Positions 1 to 10,800 of a stretch of 64,000 nt of DNA are shown in pieces (within the stretch, counting starts at the first letter, position 1; every line of letters starts with the position of its first letter). The stretch is from Bombiscardovia nodaiensis (GTDB taxonomy: Bacteria; Actinomycetota; Actinomycetes; Actinomycetales; Bifidobacteriaceae): NCBI GenBank assembly GCA_033127725.1, contig AP026798.1:1426001-1490000 (forward strand). The letters run 5' to 3'. The translations under genes were made by a program, and so were the position numbers. The notes below the pieces were generated by a model, which saw only the letters and a list, made by a program, of their open reading frames with translations, made no database searches and had not been told where the DNA came from.

Positions 1-731
1 ACTGAGTCCGACTGCAGGTTATGATCCTGAGCAAATTCATGGAATGAGGCAGCTCGGGCCTTACTATAGTCTAAGTTCCCGTCTCCTGACAGATATGCAA
101 TTCGCCTGTGACCAAGTAGACTAAGATGTTCCAAAATGGTGCGCATAGTTTTGGAGTCATCAATCGAAAGTGAAGGCACCACATTGCTTGGATCTGGCCC
201 TCCAGCGAGTACAGCAGGTAGGCCGAGCGAATGCAAAAGAGCAGGGCGAGGATCTTGAGCTAAAAGATCTACTAGAATCACACCATCAACACGTTTAGCC
301 TTCGCCCAGGAGCGATATGTATCCATCTCTTCTTGCAAGCTTGCACATGGCCGAAATAAGAGACCATAACCTTGCTCACTCAGCGAAGCGTGTATTCCAG
401 CCATAAAGTGAAGCATAAAGTTTTCTGTCTGAAAAGCATCCATAGACCGGGCAGGAGCAAAACCAACAGTCATAGTTTTCGAAGAGCTTAAAGCTTGCGC
501 CGCATAAATTGGCGTCCATCCCATGCGAGCCGCAGTTTCCTTAACTTTTTGCTTAGTCTGCTCCGAGACGCCGGGTCGGTCATTAATGGCAAACGAGACA
601 GCAGTCTGCGATATGCCCAACTCTTTAGCAATATCTTGCAAACTAACTCTCTTATCGTTATTTCCACTTGCCAGCATTTGATCTGACAAATTCTGGCTTG
701 AACGCTGTATGCGTCCTTGAGTCTTATGCAT
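1..731 (-). CDS. LacI-family transcriptional regulator (3' end beyond window)
   Basis: DNA-binding sugar-responsive repressor. The ATG at 731 has GGAGAAGG 7 bases upstream. After about 28 variable residues the frame reads KRVSLQDIAKELGISQTAVS, the typical LacI helix-turn-helix, followed by the hinge region and a periplasmic-binding-protein-like sensor domain (residues such as VDGVILVD and a GHRRIAYLSG stretch). The gene runs off the left edge, so about 243 residues are seen of a family that is usually 330-350. It is the last visible gene of a leftward run that begins with two alpha-mannosidase genes, and two LacI-type palindromes sit at the head of that run, so it is probably the local repressor. 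That link is inference. Confidence 0.85.
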   Translation of the reverse strand, partial: MHKTQGRIQRSSQNLSDQMLASGNNDKRVSLQDIAKELGISQTAVSFAINDRPGVSEQTKQKVKETAARMGWTPIYAAQALSSSKTMTVGFAPARSMDAFQTENFMLHFMAGIHASLSEQGYGLLFRPCASLQEEMDTYRSWAKAKRVDGVILVDLLAQDPRPALLHSLGLPAVLAGGPDPSNVVPSLSIDDSKTMRTILEHLSLLGHRRIAYLSGDGNLDYSKARAASFHEFAQDHNLQSDS

Positions 732-854
732 GACTGTCCTTCTCCACTCTCACATTCGAGATAAGAGGAAAACTCTTGCCCACTCTTACCCACCCTGTTT
801 ACATTAGAATACCTGTAATTTTCAGAGTTGTTAGCAGTGAGCTATCGCTTTACC

Positions 855-3419
855 CTATGATCTCGTCAAGATTTCCGCTAGCGCATTGATCACGGTTTGC
901 GGCACGTGCGACTGGAACCACTTTGGCTCCCCATACTCACCTGGTGCCATCTCCAATGTGTGAAGTGCTGCAAGAGCTCCTATTCCCTGCTCTTCTATGA
1001 GATTCAGCATGCACTCTTTTGTGTAATAGAGCATCTGGGCGTCGTTGAGTACCTCAAACGCATCGCGCTGTACAGGATTACTTGCTAGTTTTATACCAGA
1101 ACCTAAATCAACTCGAAGTGCATAAGCGATATCTACCTCATTCACATCCACAGTCAAACTGAGCAACTTTGCATTATATGAAATGTCAGATTCTACAGGC
1201 TGCCCATGCTGAGTAACTTTTATTGCTTTCTTGTCTGGCTCATCGATACCACGGAAAACTATCTGCCAATGGCGGCGCTCGGGAATAAAACGGCGGATTG
1301 CCGAACTGCATTCTGGACTGCCATTACCACCATTGTTACCAATACCAGCATCAGCGGCAGGACCTATAGTGAAAATGGTGTGCTGACCCCAGTCTAGTAT
1401 CAGCGAAGTTTTCGCCCAATGCTCTCGTCCCTGTTGAGCACCATTATCTTCCCAAAGATCAAACAATCCCGACTCACCCGGAAAAACCAATACGCGCAAA
1501 TCTTCCGGATTGCTCACCATGTTTATCCTATTACCGTTTTGAGCACGGTTGTGTGTAGTTGAGAGCATTTGCAAAGGCACAATCCCGCCAGCCTTAGCAA
1601 AAACCGGAACTTGGTCTAATGTCCTCCAAACTTCCATAAGCCTACCGGCACCCGCAGTTGCTTCATAGCGACGACCGTTGGAACAATCAAACCAAGTACC
1701 TTGGGGAAACCAAACTTGAGCCCTACCTCTCTGCAACACAGGGTCATTCGCTTCAAGCACAGGAGAGACAATAAGCTCTGTGCCAAACTGATATTGAGTT
1801 GGGACGTTACCTCCTGAAAAGTTCCAATACATGGGCTCTATGAGAGGTAAATCATCATATGCCGCTCTCCGATTCATGGTATACAAATAAGGTATTAACT
1901 CATGCCGCAAGCGAAGGGCTGTTGTCATAGCAGAACGAGTCTGTGCGTGGAAGTTCCAAGGTTCTTTTCCATTGAACGGGGAATTCGTGGAATGCAAGCG
2001 ATTAATCGGACTAAACGTGCCTAGCTGGTACCATCGAGCTTCCAATTGTTCATCTCGATAGCCAAACATATGCCCGCCAATATCATGGCTCCACCAACCG
2101 TAGCCAATGTTACTGGCCATAGCTGTAAAATATGGTTGGAATCGTAATGATTGCCACGAAACCACGGTGTCACCTGAAAAACCGACCGGATACCGATGCG
2201 AACCGGGCCCAGCATATCGAGAGAACGTCAGTGGCCTTCTATCCGATCGTCGTGCTGAGTCCAAATAGTGCAGATGGTTGAGCATCCACATGGGATCCAA
2301 ACCCGGCTGTTTTGTCACTGAACCTTGCTGCCAATCAATCCACCAAAAATCAACGCCCTCATCCTCCATTGGATGCAAAATTGTATCGAAGTAAATACTC
2401 ATAAACTTGGGGTCGGTAAGATCGAAATCAATGCGTTTCTCACTGGCTGCTTTCACTCCCATCGCCTCAGCTACTTGCGAGTATTGGTCTTCAAAAGCGC
2501 GCACCCCGTCTCGAGGATGCAGGCTCAAAGTGCTCATTAAACCATGTTCATGCAACCAAGTAAGAAAACGTTGAGGATCAGGAAATAAGTCGCGATTCCA
2601 CGTATAGCCGGTCCAACCAGAACCATAGCGAGAATCAATGTCGACGAGATGCCAATCCATATCAATCACTGCAACACTAAAAGGAATGCCTTCTTGTTCG
2701 AAACGCTCAATCAACTGCTCATACTCATCCTGAGAGTACGCATGATATCTGCTCCACCAGTTGCCTAGAGCGAACCGCGGCAGTAAGGGAGTGTGCCCGG
2801 TAAGATGATAAAAATCTCTTACTGCTTCTTTAATGCGTCCGCCATAACCAAAGAAATAAAAATCTTGTGAAGCCTGTGACTGGGCAAAGACCCAGGTACC
2901 AAAAGGATTCAATGTGCCGTTCACAGTGTCTGCCCGTCGAATCACATTCGCTGAAGAATCATCTAGAATCGCCCATCCGTTCTTGGACATCAAGCCTGGA
3001 TCCAATTGGGCAGCTCCATCAATCTGGTCCAGGGTACGAGTAGTACCACCCATATTGGCAGACTGGTCATCGCCGAAGTGCCATGTGCTCTCTTGAGATG
3101 CGAAATGCTTAAGATAGATGCTCAATCCCTCACGAGAAAACGCCTTACCATCGTACCTTATTTCAAGCTCTTCAGTGGTAATCAGAAGCGAACCGTCTTC
3201 ATTCTTCTCTACCGCAAATTGAGTAGGAGGTTCAAAAAAACGGTTAAGCGCCAAAGGAGTGGTATCATCGACAAATTGTCCACTTGCTGACCACTCAAAG
3301 CGAATCAGTGAAGCAGTTAAAATGCCGATACGCCAATGGCCAGCGCTGACTATGCATTTGGGATTCATCGTTGGACGAGCGCCCATAGCCTCTAGACTGA
3401 ATAGTTGAGCATTTACCAT
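855..3419 (-). CDS. GH31 family alpha-glucosidase / alpha-xylosidase-like enzyme
   Basis: Cytoplasmic retaining alpha-glycoside hydrolase of family GH31, 854 residues with no signal peptide. The N-terminal beta-sandwich is followed by the (beta/alpha)8 barrel. The nucleophile is Asp362 in FWWIDWQQG and the acid/base is Asp417 in GFSGDTVVSW; both are intact. The C-terminal beta domains follow. AGGA lies 9 bases before the ATG. It is 62 bases downstream of the GH5_18-type gene in the same run. GH31 includes alpha-glucosidases, alpha-xylosidases and ER glucosidase II, which removes alpha-1,3-glucose from high-mannose N-glycans. Given the mannosidase neighbours, an alpha-glucosidase acting on glucosylated mannoglycans is a reasonable guess, but specificity cannot be read from the sequence. 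Confidence 0.88.
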   Translation of the reverse strand: MVNAQLFSLEAMGARPTMNPKCIVSAGHWRIGILTASLIRFEWSASGQFVDDTTPLALNRFFEPPTQFAVEKNEDGSLLITTEELEIRYDGKAFSREGLSIYLKHFASQESTWHFGDDQSANMGGTTRTLDQIDGAAQLDPGLMSKNGWAILDDSSANVIRRADTVNGTLNPFGTWVFAQSQASQDFYFFGYGGRIKEAVRDFYHLTGHTPLLPRFALGNWWSRYHAYSQDEYEQLIERFEQEGIPFSVAVIDMDWHLVDIDSRYGSGWTGYTWNRDLFPDPQRFLTWLHEHGLMSTLSLHPRDGVRAFEDQYSQVAEAMGVKAASEKRIDFDLTDPKFMSIYFDTILHPMEDEGVDFWWIDWQQGSVTKQPGLDPMWMLNHLHYLDSARRSDRRPLTFSRYAGPGSHRYPVGFSGDTVVSWQSLRFQPYFTAMASNIGYGWWSHDIGGHMFGYRDEQLEARWYQLGTFSPINRLHSTNSPFNGKEPWNFHAQTRSAMTTALRLRHELIPYLYTMNRRAAYDDLPLIEPMYWNFSGGNVPTQYQFGTELIVSPVLEANDPVLQRGRAQVWFPQGTWFDCSNGRRYEATAGAGRLMEVWRTLDQVPVFAKAGGIVPLQMLSTTHNRAQNGNRINMVSNPEDLRVLVFPGESGLFDLWEDNGAQQGREHWAKTSLILDWGQHTIFTIGPAADAGIGNNGGNGSPECSSAIRRFIPERRHWQIVFRGIDEPDKKAIKVTQHGQPVESDISYNAKLLSLTVDVNEVDIAYALRVDLGSGIKLASNPVQRDAFEVLNDAQMLYYTKECMLNLIEEQGIGALAALHTLEMAPGEYGEPKWFQSHVPQTVINALAEILTRS

Positions 3420-3481
3420 TACTTGAATCCTAATCTACTTTGAGCGCTCTAGAGCATTCATACAACAAGCGCTAACTGCAT

Positions 3482-4762
3482 TTAGAGCACAGACGAATCA
3501 GAAACAGAACTATAGAGTTTTCCAGCTTTAGGTTCAACACTATGATGACTGCCAATTCCTCGCTCTTCAAGGAGCCGATGGTCTGCAAGATCTTTAGAAA
3601 GAACGAGAGACGGCCGCTCACCAGCCGCCGAAAGTTCCATCCACCGATCAAAAACTGAACCACCGGGAGAAAGCGATGCACGAAGAATAGGCAGACCTTC
3701 TGAGTCGGTGTCAATAACTAAGGCTTGAGGCCTCGCTTCAACCTTACAAGGATTTTGGTACTGTCTTACAACTTCCTTGAAACTATACCCGATCGGAGTT
3801 AATTTGCCATCCACATCAAACAAACCCAATTCGTGCTCTAGAGTAGGGAAATCTGCATATCTCTGGTCTACATTATGTGAACACCACCAAGTGAGACCGT
3901 AGACGTTATTAGAATCCAGGATATGCTCAATTGACTCTCGACAAAACTGCGCCGCATGTTCTGGTGCAATCACGTTGAGAGGCGCGCCGATTTCCTGCAC
4001 CCACACTTTTCGATCTGCGTAGTTAGCAAATGCCTGTGCCAGCTGCACTAAATACTCGGCGTGACGCACACTTTCTTGACTCAAATCGCCATAATGTTGA
4101 GCTGTACCATTGAAAACCCAAGAATGTATAGCCGTGATATCACCGATATTCGCGGCATATTCGGGCAGGAAGGGATGGCCATCGCTGTACCACACTTCAT
4201 CGTTCTCGCAATGAAGCACAACACGGCCATCTTGATGAGCTCTCTTTGTAACAGGTTTCAACAGCTCCCGCAGCCAAGCTTCGATGTCTTCATTACTAGC
4301 ACGCATTGGTGAAGGATGAGAACTACCAGCAAATTGATTGCACTCATTGCCTAAAGTCAAGCCAGCAAAACAAGATAAATCATGCAAATCATCATATACA
4401 GCTGCTACTAACTCTGCCTGCGCTTGGACTGCAGCCGGATCTGTAAACATATTTTTTTTATGCCAAGACAGCATCCAAGATGGTAAAAAGTCAAAACTTG
4501 ACATGTGCCCTTGCAAGACATCGACATAGCAGTCCAAACCGGCCTTACCGGCTACACCGACCATGCGGTGTAAGTCTTTCAATCCACTAGTGTTGATTGC
4601 TGTTCTATTAGGCTGAAGAATTGGCCAAAGAGGAAAAATTCTCACATGGTCCACCCCAAGGCTGGCAATGTGATCCATATCCCGGTGGACAGTATCCCAG
4701 TCGGGATGGAGCCACATGTAAAACCAGCCTTGTGAGGGTGTGTAGTTAACGCCAAATTTCAT
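3482..4762 (-). CDS. GH5_18-type beta-mannosidase
   Basis: Retaining clan GH-A hydrolase, 426 residues, no signal peptide, so probably cytoplasmic. The start chosen is MKFGVNYTPSQG, 14 bases after the upstream permease stop; a longer frame adds 71 residues overlapping that permease and is rejected. The predicted acid/base is Glu140 in TLGNECNQF and the nucleophile is Glu257 in VWVQEIGAP. This matches the GH5 subfamily 18 enzymes known from B. longum, which release mannose from the Man-beta-1,4-GlcNAc core of N-glycans. Neighbours are two alpha-mannosidases and an oligosaccharide importer, which fits stepwise intracellular trimming. Subfamily assignment is from memory of the family and context; another GH5 subfamily remains possible. 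Confidence 0.75.
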   Translation of the reverse strand: MKFGVNYTPSQGWFYMWLHPDWDTVHRDMDHIASLGVDHVRIFPLWPILQPNRTAINTSGLKDLHRMVGVAGKAGLDCYVDVLQGHMSSFDFLPSWMLSWHKKNMFTDPAAVQAQAELVAAVYDDLHDLSCFAGLTLGNECNQFAGSSHPSPMRASNEDIEAWLRELLKPVTKRAHQDGRVVLHCENDEVWYSDGHPFLPEYAANIGDITAIHSWVFNGTAQHYGDLSQESVRHAEYLVQLAQAFANYADRKVWVQEIGAPLNVIAPEHAAQFCRESIEHILDSNNVYGLTWWCSHNVDQRYADFPTLEHELGLFDVDGKLTPIGYSFKEVVRQYQNPCKVEARPQALVIDTDSEGLPILRASLSPGGSVFDRWMELSAAGERPSLVLSKDLADHRLLEERGIGSHHSVEPKAGKLYSSVSDSSVL

Positions 4763-4776
4763 GATGATCGGTTCTC

Positions 4777-5607
4777 TTATTCTTTCACTCCGCCTGTTTC
4801 CAAACCATGGAAAATATACCGCTGGAAGACGAAGAAGAAGATGAGAATAGGGACTAAGGCCACAATGGTCCCAGCCGCAACCACTCGAGGATCGGAGACA
4901 AAAGTACCTTGCAAGCGAGACATCCCTAGTGTCAGCGTGTAGTGTGAATCGTCTGTCAGCACAATTAAAGGCCACAAGAAGTCATTCCAAGAACCCATAA
5001 AGGAGAAAATGGCCACGAGGGCCATCGTCCCTTTTACTTGCGGTGCACAAATCTTGGCAAAACGCTGCCAGACATTGGCCCCATCGACCTCAGCCGCCTC
5101 AACCAAATCTTTAGGAATAGCACGGAAGGCATTGACAAACAAAAGTATGTTCATAGAGCTGACAATACCTGGCAAAGCTACACCTATAAGCGTGTTCTGA
5201 AGATCCATCGTACGGATAATCAAGAACTGAGTGATGAGGATGGTCTCACCGGGAATCAACATCGACAGGAACAGAAGGCCTACTATAATTTTCTTGCCTT
5301 TAAACTTCAGCATGCCAATTGCATACCCCGCCATTGAGCCGCTGACAACATTACCGATAATGTTAATAGCAGCAACAATAATCGTGTTAAATGCATAGCT
5401 AAAAAGCGGTAACCGTTTAAAAACAGAGACAAAATTATTCACCGTAGGATTACGCGGCCACACATAAGGAGGTATCGCGTACATATCATCCTTCGGTCCT
5501 TTGAAAGCCGTTGATATCTGCCATATTAAGGGACACGCTAAGAAAATAAATAGCAAAATGAGAATCGTGTAACGAACGACCTGTCCCCAAGTTATACGTT
5601 TATTCAT
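4777..5607 (-). CDS. ABC sugar transporter permease (MalG type)
   Basis: Inner-membrane permease of a CUT1-type carbohydrate importer, 276 residues with about six membrane segments. The EAA loop that contacts the ATPase is seen as EAAEVDGANVWQRFAKICAP. The ATG at 5607 overlaps the previous stop by eight bases (ATGAATAA), and GAGGAC precedes it, suggesting coupled translation. No ATP-binding subunit is encoded in the window; bifidobacterial CUT1 importers commonly share an MsmK-like ATPase encoded elsewhere. With the lipoprotein and second permease upstream it forms the importer of this locus, probably for manno-oligosaccharides. Confidence 0.92.
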   Translation of the reverse strand: MNKRITWGQVVRYTILILLFIFLACPLIWQISTAFKGPKDDMYAIPPYVWPRNPTVNNFVSVFKRLPLFSYAFNTIIVAAINIIGNVVSGSMAGYAIGMLKFKGKKIIVGLLFLSMLIPGETILITQFLIIRTMDLQNTLIGVALPGIVSSMNILLFVNAFRAIPKDLVEAAEVDGANVWQRFAKICAPQVKGTMALVAIFSFMGSWNDFLWPLIVLTDDSHYTLTLGMSRLQGTFVSDPRVVAAGTIVALVPILIFFFVFQRYIFHGLETGGVKE

Positions 5608-6574
5608 CGTCGGATGTCCTCGCTTCCAAGAACCACTCAATCAAGATCATCGCGCCCAGAACTACGAACATCACAATACCTAGTGCGCCAGCATAACCTG
5701 TTCGAGCATTGATACCTGTGCCCTCCTGCTTAATGAGCATGGTCATGGTTAAGTCAGCTCCTCCGATGCCACCACTTCCGTTTGTGAGCATATATATCTC
5801 ACCGAAGACTCGGAATGCCGACATAGATGAAAGCAGCGTAATCAAAACCATGGTCCACCTGCAACCTGGCAGCGTGACATGAATAAATTGTCTAATGCCA
5901 CCTGCACCATCAATTTGTGCAGCTTCGTATAGGGCTGGGTCAATGTTGGCAATAGTTGACAAATAGATGATCATGTAATAGCCCAAGCCAGTCCATATAG
6001 TGATCGTCATGGCGCTGAACAATAAAAGCCATCGGTCAGTTAGGAAAGGAATAGGCCTAGAGATCCAGTGCAAAGCCTGGAACAGGCCGTTTATGAGACC
6101 CTTAGAATCAAGCAAGTTCGTCCAAATCAGACCTACAACCACGCTCGACATCACAACTGGCACGTAGAACGAAGTCCTGAAAAAGCCTAAAATCCTCGAC
6201 TTTCCTGCTACTAAAGCAGCAAGCATAAGTGGAAGAAAGACCATAAACGGGACCACACACACTACGTAGAGTGAGGAGTTAGTAATTGCAGTAATGAAGT
6301 GGGAGTCTGCAAACATGTCTTTAAAATTTTGCAAACCAACGAATTTACCTGGTCTCAACAGTGTTGAGTCAGTAAAAGACAAACGGACTGTATTGAAAAA
6401 CGGTATAAGAGAGAAGCAACAAATCCACAGGATGGGAATTGTTACGAAGAGCCAGGGAGCAATGGTACCGCTTCGATTCGCACTCAATGGCTTAACATAG
6501 GTTCCATCTGGATTCAGCTGCCTCCGGGCGCGGGATGAAGCCGCGCCCGAATGCTTTTTCAGTGACAACATCAT
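5600..6574 (-). CDS. ABC sugar transporter permease (MalF/UgpA type)
   Basis: Second permease of the CUT1 importer, 324 residues with six predicted membrane segments (for example APWLFVTIPILWICCFSLIPF near residue 45). The EAA loop reads EAAQIDGAGGIRQFIHVTLP. It starts 2 bases after the stop of the solute-binding lipoprotein gene, at the first of two adjacent ATGs. The N-terminal 35 residues are basic and cytoplasmic. Order binding protein, MalF type, MalG type is the usual one for these importers. Confidence 0.92.
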   Translation of the reverse strand: MMLSLKKHSGAASSRARRQLNPDGTYVKPLSANRSGTIAPWLFVTIPILWICCFSLIPFFNTVRLSFTDSTLLRPGKFVGLQNFKDMFADSHFITAITNSSLYVVCVVPFMVFLPLMLAALVAGKSRILGFFRTSFYVPVVMSSVVVGLIWTNLLDSKGLINGLFQALHWISRPIPFLTDRWLLLFSAMTITIWTGLGYYMIIYLSTIANIDPALYEAAQIDGAGGIRQFIHVTLPGCRWTMVLITLLSSMSAFRVFGEIYMLTNGSGGIGGADLTMTMLIKQEGTGINARTGYAGALGIVMFVVLGAMILIEWFLEARTSDDE

Positions 6575-6576
6575 CG

Positions 6577-7851
6577 TTACTTCAGCCTGTCATTAGCAAA
6601 GTTCACTACGTCGTCAAGCGCCTCCTTGGGCGTCTTCTTCCCCTGTAGAGCAAGAGCTATCTGCTCATTCAGGCGCTTGGCATCAACTGACGTAAACTGT
6701 GGAGGGCCCCAAATGCGACCATCGCGAACCTGCTTAGCAACCATACGCATGCCTTCTGCATTCATATCATCACCAGTCGGGTTGAAGAAGGCGTCGTCGA
6801 TTGTGCCCTTGGACGAGGGGAAGACATTGGCTTTCTTATCGAAAGTAAGTTGATTCTTGGAATCCGTAACAAACTTGGCTAGTTTAATCGCCATATCCTT
6901 GTTCTTAGTCTTTGCGCTCACCGTCATCATCTCCATCATCATGTTGGGATGAGTATTGGCAACCATATTGGTGATACCCATGTGCTCAAAAATCTTCGGT
7001 GCATTTTGCTTCATATCATCAATGGAATAGAGGCTTGCATTCAGAAAGGCTTGAGAACCTGAATTAAAGCTTTTAGACTCACCAGAACTCGTAGAGTTGA
7101 GCATATCGTCAGTGAAAGCCTGTGCCTTGTACATATCTACATAATGCTGAACAAATTCAATACCCTTCTCACTGTTAAAAGTGAACTTAGTGTGGTCTTT
7201 ATTCATTAATTGCACTCCGTACATACCAAAGTCTTGAATACTCGGCAAGCCCGTGGTCATGGCATACTTACCACCGCACTTTTGACCAAATGTTTTCGCA
7301 TTGTCAAACATCTCATCTTGAGTTTTTGGAACGTTGTTGGAATCCAGTCCACATTCGTCCAACAACTGTTTGTTGTATAGCGTTGGGCCGGTATTGAGGT
7401 ACCAAGGCAGACCATAAGTGCCATCCTCCATATGCGGACCCTTAAAGGTGGCTGATTGCCAGGCTGCATCCAAATATTGATCTTTAGCTTTCGGATCCTC
7501 CTTGGCAATATCAAGCAGAGCACCCGCCGATGCCAGTGTGTATGCCGCCTCGGGGCCCATATCAATAACGTCAGGCAATTCTCCTGCTGCGGCATCCGTA
7601 GAAAGCTTATCCTCGTAATTATCAGCGGGCTGATCTACCCACTTAATATGCACTCCGGTATTCTCTTTTTCGAACTGCTTAATAAGATCCTCAAAGTAGC
7701 TGGTGTACTTGTCGTTCTTAAGATTCCATGTTTGGAACTTAAGTTCCTTCGAATCTCCAGATGACGAAGAACCTCCGCCACATCCCGTTAAGCTCACGAC
7801 AGCTGCTGCGGTGCAGACTACCGAGAGTGCCAGTTGTACTGACTTTCTCAT
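6577..7851 (-). CDS. ABC sugar-binding lipoprotein
   Basis: Extracellular solute-binding protein (family 1 type), 424 residues, anchored by lipid to the outer face of the membrane. The signal peptide ends in a lipobox, SLTGCGGGSSSS, with the acylated Cys at about residue 24. The mature part has typical marks such as YEDKLSTDAAAGELPDVIDM and a C-terminal lobe with PKEALDDVVNFAND. AAGGAG precedes the ATG by about 8 bases. It defines substrate choice for the two permeases that follow. The surrounding mannosidases suggest mannose-containing oligosaccharides; the sequence alone does not show the ligand. Confidence 0.93.
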   Translation of the reverse strand: MRKSVQLALSVVCTAAAVVSLTGCGGGSSSSGDSKELKFQTWNLKNDKYTSYFEDLIKQFEKENTGVHIKWVDQPADNYEDKLSTDAAAGELPDVIDMGPEAAYTLASAGALLDIAKEDPKAKDQYLDAAWQSATFKGPHMEDGTYGLPWYLNTGPTLYNKQLLDECGLDSNNVPKTQDEMFDNAKTFGQKCGGKYAMTTGLPSIQDFGMYGVQLMNKDHTKFTFNSEKGIEFVQHYVDMYKAQAFTDDMLNSTSSGESKSFNSGSQAFLNASLYSIDDMKQNAPKIFEHMGITNMVANTHPNMMMEMMTVSAKTKNKDMAIKLAKFVTDSKNQLTFDKKANVFPSSKGTIDDAFFNPTGDDMNAEGMRMVAKQVRDGRIWGPPQFTSVDAKRLNEQIALALQGKKTPKEALDDVVNFANDRLK

Positions 7852-7894
7852 TTTTCTTCTCCTTCATTGGTTATCATTCATCTTTGAACTTTCA

Positions 7895-10800
7895 TTATGA
7901 AAGTCGAAGTGTTGCAATTTGGAAGGGCTGCAAAGTAATTTGCGCCCCTTGCCCGGGACCAGACTGGCTGAGAGCTAGCGGCTCATCCTCATAGCACTCA
8001 TCTTGTTCAAGCAGGTTCGTCTCTCGTACCTGTCTGCTGGCAATAAGGTCGGAGAGCTGAAGTTGAGCCTGCGCTCGGGCCCCAGCTGCTTCATAGATAC
8101 GAACGATGACATCTCCTGAGCCGTCATCGGCTAACTTTATCCAGTCAATTACAGGCGTTCCCACTATCTGCTGAAAACTAACCAAAGGTTCTACCTGTGG
8201 AAATTCTTTTACAACAGGAGCATTAATCCGGCAAGCTGCAGATAGAGTTGTCTGTACGTTCTCACCAGGTACCACAGCCCACTCGAAACTATGAAAACCT
8301 ATGTCAGCACGAGGATCAGGAGCAGTCGGAGCGGCCAGCAAACTCAACCGTAAAAGAGTGCCATCAGCGTGCCCAGGGGTTTGAGTGTAGAGAGGGCTGA
8401 CATCTGAGCCATATGTCGAAGCATTGACAACTCCAACTCCGAAGCCAGATTCACTGATACGCACGAAGCGATGTGTGCAACTCTCAAATTGAGCTTCATC
8501 ACCCTCAGTATTTTTTGTAATCGGCCTTTCAACAAGACCATACTGACATTCATATTGGGCTTGATTAGCTAACAGAGCAAGTGGGAAGACCACCTTGAGT
8601 AATTTTTCAGGTACCTTCCACTTTACATCTGCACGAAAATCAAGCTGACGCGCACCAGGTTTCAACGATATTGTGGTACGAATATCACTTTCACGATACG
8701 TCACTTCACTCACTACCTGCGCCCAACCATCCTGAGATATATAGGCCCGTTCAATGTGACCATCGTTCAAGTCAGTAGCGCATAGAAGTGCGTCACGCTC
8801 AACATCCCAAGCGTCGAAAACACCTGGCTCATCTTTCAACACTTGATAAGTACCCAGCTGGTGACAACGCGCCACGAGTTCTCGACCCGACTGCTCATCA
8901 ATCAGAGATGACACCCCACCTACCGTGTTTATCACAGCACTAATCAAACCGTTAGAAAGAGATATCGAACCATCTGTCTGACGCTCCAAATTGACAGGCT
9001 GAGTCATATCACTCGAATTATCGAGTTGTTCGACAAGACACCAGGCCCGGTCTCCCTTTTTACCATTTTCCGTTTCTACGGTCGAGAACTGAGCAATACT
9101 TGCTTCATGGGCAATCGGCATATCTGGTAGAACAACCTCGACTGCTTTCGCTGCTTGCTCAACCAGTGTCTCCAACCGGGCTATATCTCGACGATATTGT
9201 TCGCGAGCCACCCGGTAAATCCATGCAATACCAGAGCCTGGAAGAATGTCGTGGAACTGGTTGAGGAGTAGAGTCTTCCAAATTTGATCGAGTTCTTGCC
9301 GCGGATACTCGTACTCAGAATTTGCAAGTGCTGCCAGCGCACAGCAATACTCTGCTGTGCGTAGCCACGACTCTTCTTGCCGACAGCCACGTTTCATATC
9401 CTGCTGACTCGTTAGTGTCTTTCGATGGAGTTCTAGGTAGAGTTCCCCTTTCCACACTGGCATCTCTTGACCAGCTTGCATACGCATATCTGTGTATGCT
9501 GTTTCAAAGAACTTGTCAGGAGTGGCATAGGTAACTTTAGGTAATCCCTCCAAGTTACGTACGCGTTGAGCTCGCATGGTCATCTCTCGCGTCGGACCGC
9601 CGCCGCCATCACCGTAGCCAAAAAGCAGAATGCCATGATCAGAAATGTCTTTATCTTTGAAATTTTCCTGAGCATACATCAAGTCTCTCGAAGACATCTC
9701 AGAATCGTACTTGTCTGCCGGCGGAAAATGTGTAAAGATACGAGAACCATCAATACCTTCCCAAAGGAATGAGTGATGGGGCAAGCGGGTGGTATCGTTC
9801 CAACTCAGCTTCTGCGTCAAAAACCAAGTGCAACCAGATCTGCGAGCAATTTGCGGCCAGGAACCAGAGTAGCCAAAGGAATCTGGAAGCCAAACCCCAT
9901 GCGTCTCTACACCGAATTGATTTTGAAAGTAGCGATGTCCAAAACTCAACTGACGAATGAGCGACTCTCCTGAAGGAACCATCCCGTCAGACTCTACCCA
10001 CATGCCACCAACCGGGATGAAACGACCTTCTTTAACATACTCCTTAACCCTATTAAACAAATCAGGGTTGCGATTTTGAAGCCATTCATACTGTTGTGCA
10101 GAACTCATAACGTAGATGAAATCAGGATCTTGATCTAAGAGCGTCAGCACATTAGCCACGGTACGTCCAACCTTACGGCGGGTTTCGCGCACTGGCCAGA
10201 GCCATGCCGAGTCAATATGTGCATGACCCATAGCTGAAAGTTTCAAAGCCGAAGCATCAGCAGGTTGAGCAAGTACACCTTGCAAAGCTTTTCGAGCCTC
10301 AGGGAGTGTGGCAGCAACCGTTTCTCGATTAGCGCCGTCGAATACGTTAATCGACCTCTGCATAGCCTTGGCTAGTTTCCAATAACGGGGAGTTTTCACG
10401 TCCATATGTTCTACAGCGCCGCTAACCACGTCCAGATCCACCCAATACTCATGGACTGCTTGATCGTACTCAGCCACATCCACAGACTCAAAATCGTATC
10501 GTTCATCAGCTTTACCCGTAGGCTCATTGCCTAGCTCAGTGACAGTAAAGGATGGAACGTTCGGGTTGTACGCAGCTTCCACATACAGGGTAAAACCACC
10601 TTCAGCGTCAATAGCCCTATCTGGTTGGCCAGCAGAACTGACTAATGGAACCCAATAGTTGCGAGGGTGAGCTGCTTTAATCACTGTACCGTCGGGCCTA
10701 TAGACTAAGGCCTCAATGTGTCCACCCACAGGCCAATCAAGCCAACCGAGCTTGAGCAAGAGCTCCAGCGCAAGGCCCGGTGTGGCAGCTTGCGGCAGCT

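Noticed and set aside
488..793. 101-codon minus-strand frame over the LacI start
   Set aside because: It is a shadow frame; the LacI frame in the same place encodes a perfect helix-turn-helix and runs off the window.
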